This document shows positions 61,901 through 64,000 of a DNA stretch of 64,000 bases, one piece after another. Below the pieces are notes generated by a model, which saw nothing but the letters and a program-made list of their open reading frames with translations, was not told where the DNA came from and did not search any database. The translations under genes were made by a program, and so were the position numbers. Numbering within the stretch: position 1 is the stretch's first letter; each line of letters begins with the position of its first letter. The stretch comes from Tubulanus polymorphus (Eukaryota; Nemertea; Palaeonemertea; Tubulaniformes; Tubulanidae), in NCBI RefSeq assembly GCF_964204645.1, contig NC_134031.1:11570501-11634500 (forward strand), in the 5' to 3' direction.

Positions 61901-64000
61901 ATGGATTACTGTAATTTTGTCAAAGTTTTAGCAGCTAGAGTGACAAAAGACAAACATTTTCTCCATTCACGTGAGTCAAAACCTCGTCATAACTCGCATT
62001 TGACAGCCGGTGAAAGATACAATCTATATAACAATATCACGAAAGATTTACGAAATTTGAAATTCAAGGATTCTAATACTTTTGCGAGAGAAATAAAACG
62101 GATCGAACTTGTGCTCAAGGACAGACAGTACTGGCTTCATAAAAATCAAAACGGTGAAAAAGAAGAATTTTTACAGTATTTCTCTCATGAATGCTGGGTC
62201 AAGCTTCCGCAAAATATAAAGGAATCCCATACTCTTAAGGGATGTATTACTTGCAAGTCTCGTGACGGTCATATTAGTTGTCTCCATGTCAGCAAAAAAG
62301 ACAAAGGACTATCATCTGCTTCCACTGTGTGTAGAGAGGTTCTCAAAGAAATTACCAATGCGAAACCGCCCCGTAACAAACAGAAAACGGCCGCAAGAAA
62401 GGCTGCAAAAAGAATCATCGAATCAGTAAAGCCCATTTTTGAGAAATCGTATGAAGAGCCAATTGAAGATGCTATCAAGGTAATTTCATTTCTTCAATAT
62501 TTCAATATTTAATTGTTTATATCCATTTTACAGAGTTATATATACCGTAAACAAAACCATCTAACAAATTGTTGTCTATTGCATTGCATCCTGATAGGTC
62601 TATATGCCTGGGCTGGTGCAACGCCTATTTCGTTAGTAAAAAAAATACGCACCCGAATTTCAGAATTGCTGCAATAATGTTTATTATACAGCACGTTAAT
62701 CCTATTATCAACCGCAGTCGCTTTAGTTCAAGTAGACTCCCGAGTGCTAATAGTTTTCACTTAAAAGCTACATCTTTCTTTTTAACTTATTTCCGGCGGG
62801 AAAGTCCATTTTGTTCACTATGGGCTGATAAAATGAAATTTATACACTCTACAGCGCTCACTTCTAAATAATCGGGCAATGCATTGCAAAGTTTGGAGTT
62901 CTGCATACATGTATAATCTTAATTGCAACACTTCTCGATATCACAGAAGAGTTAATGTATTGAAACTGTTCGGTTCTATTACAGCTTATCACGATGAGAC
63001 GATATGAATTGAAAGATATGTATCGGATTTATAATCTTCAATTTCAAACTGTATGTTAATCAATATTCGAATTCCATTTATTGACAGGCGGTTTATCAGA
63101 AATCAAACTCCACTAATGAAACAATGAAAAACGCTAGAAGGAGAATACGTGACCAGTTAATTAAAGATGACGACAATCGATTATTAGCAATCGGAGATTC
63201 TTTCGCTCACCATGACCGTCGTGTTAAGGCAACATATTTTGAGAAAATGTCCACTGCAGCAAATCGTGTTGCTCAAAGTATAATCTCCGAGGAAAGCGGT
63301 ACTCAAGCAAAAAAGAATCCGGTTGGTTGTCTCGACGCCTACAATTTTGAAAGAACAGATTTTCTGTCTGAAATACGTACATTGGAGGAAAATACACATA
63401 TAAACTGGTCGGAGATGGCAAGAAAATATAATGTTACTGGAAACGATGGTAAAATAAGTAAAAAGGGGGGTCAGATCTTAAAGGAATATGCGAAATTGCA
63501 AGGAATAAATGTCGACAAATTCAATACTAATGTCGTGATATCAGGAAGAGATATCCCAAAGCGTGTGAGACGCTGCAAAAAGCGTCTTTATGGTCACATC
63601 ACCTTACCATGTGAGCGCAGCGCAAAGGAACTATCAAACGAAATAAAAGGAAAAATTGAAAGTGGGGAAATCAATCTGGGTGAACTTGTAGCACCGAAGG
63701 AATTCGAAAAAGAAATAATCAATTCGAATGGAGAACTCGAAGTACAGAAAGTAATTGTGTATGGTCGAAAAAGGGCGCTAGAAAATATTCGACAGGATGC
63801 ACTAGACCGTCACGAGAAATTAGGAATTCTGCGGGACTTTGACGAAAATATGTCTAACCAAGAATTGAAATCATATCTAAGTACAATCGGTGAATCTCGA
63901 AGCGCAAATTGCTGTGTCGATTCTCTTCGTCACTGTGTTCGCGATTTCCATCGGACCCGACACATGAAACTTTGGCATGACCACAGTAGTATTGCTGGAC
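61901..64000 (+). CDS. Uncharacterised multi-copy invertebrate protein (continues past the window)
   Basis: There are two exons with consensus borders: 61901-62479 (AAG|GTAATT) and from 63088 (TTGACAG|GCG) to the window end, phase 0. Exon 1 has a CITCKSRDGHISCLH Cys/His cluster. Exon 2 contains INWSEMARKYNV, GGQILKEYAKLQGI, LYGHITLPCERSAKEL and ends FHRTRHMKLWHDHSSIAG. I recall this block order in large families of unnamed proteins in corals and other invertebrates, probably transposon-derived, but cannot name the family. No stop or frameshift is seen. The intron (62480-63087) holds only chance frames. Confidence 0.65.

Noticed and set aside
62569-62871. A 100-codon frame in the intron of the terminal gene
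   Set aside because: It has no recognisable motif and lies between two well-supported splice borders.

Overview
The window is metazoan (probably aquatic invertebrate) nuclear DNA. The evidence is GT-AG introns, hAT, Kolobok, Mutator-type and Harbinger-type DNA transposons, a Penelope-like retroelement, and long stretches without genes. I cannot name the species. No rRNA, tRNA or CRISPR array is visible. Most of the window is mobile DNA nested in mobile DNA.

Bases 1-16,847 are a transposon nest. An old interspersed repeat (1367-1784 and 16751-16847) is split by a hAT element (1785-16750). The hAT transposase gene (minus strand) is split exactly at a TTAA by an 11.7-kb Kolobok-type element (2413-14155). 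That element has 19-bp inverted ends, a THAP/DDE transposase pseudogene on the minus strand and a spliced gene with a P2X7-type cytoplasmic domain on the plus strand. Inside the Kolobok lie a Mutator-like element (2543-4912, 9-bp target duplication), a Harbinger-type MITE (10149-10462) and a fragment of an AT-rich virus-like element (about 10466-12703) with a 92-bp tandem repeat and a large inverted repeat around a GC-rich palindrome.

Bases 16,848-60,785 are a very AT-rich array of three copies of one virus-like integrating element, here called A, B and C. The recurrent gene order is: zinc-finger gene, small membrane proteins, a conserved probable structural protein, a coiled-coil/membrane protein, a probable capsid protein, a three-finger zinc protein and a small protein. 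These converge on an oppositely oriented block: packaging-type ATPase, DDE integrase with chromodomain, two small membrane proteins and an HNH gene. Copy A (16848-48690) is interrupted in its coiled-coil/membrane gene by a 9.6-kb transposon (19565-29158) and again by the whole of copy B (29511-39388). Copy C (51001-60785) lies head to head with A. No gene large enough for a DNA polymerase is seen in any copy. Most genes are broken. Copy C keeps the best ORFs: integrase 367 codons, coiled-coil/membrane protein 524 codons, HNH protein 222 codons. Integrase, ATPase, probable capsid protein and HNH genes place the element near Polinton-like viruses or adintoviruses, but it appears to lack their protein-primed polymerase.

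Beyond 60,786 the sequence returns to host-like composition. The window ends inside an intact spliced gene (61901 onward) of an unnamed multi-copy invertebrate family.
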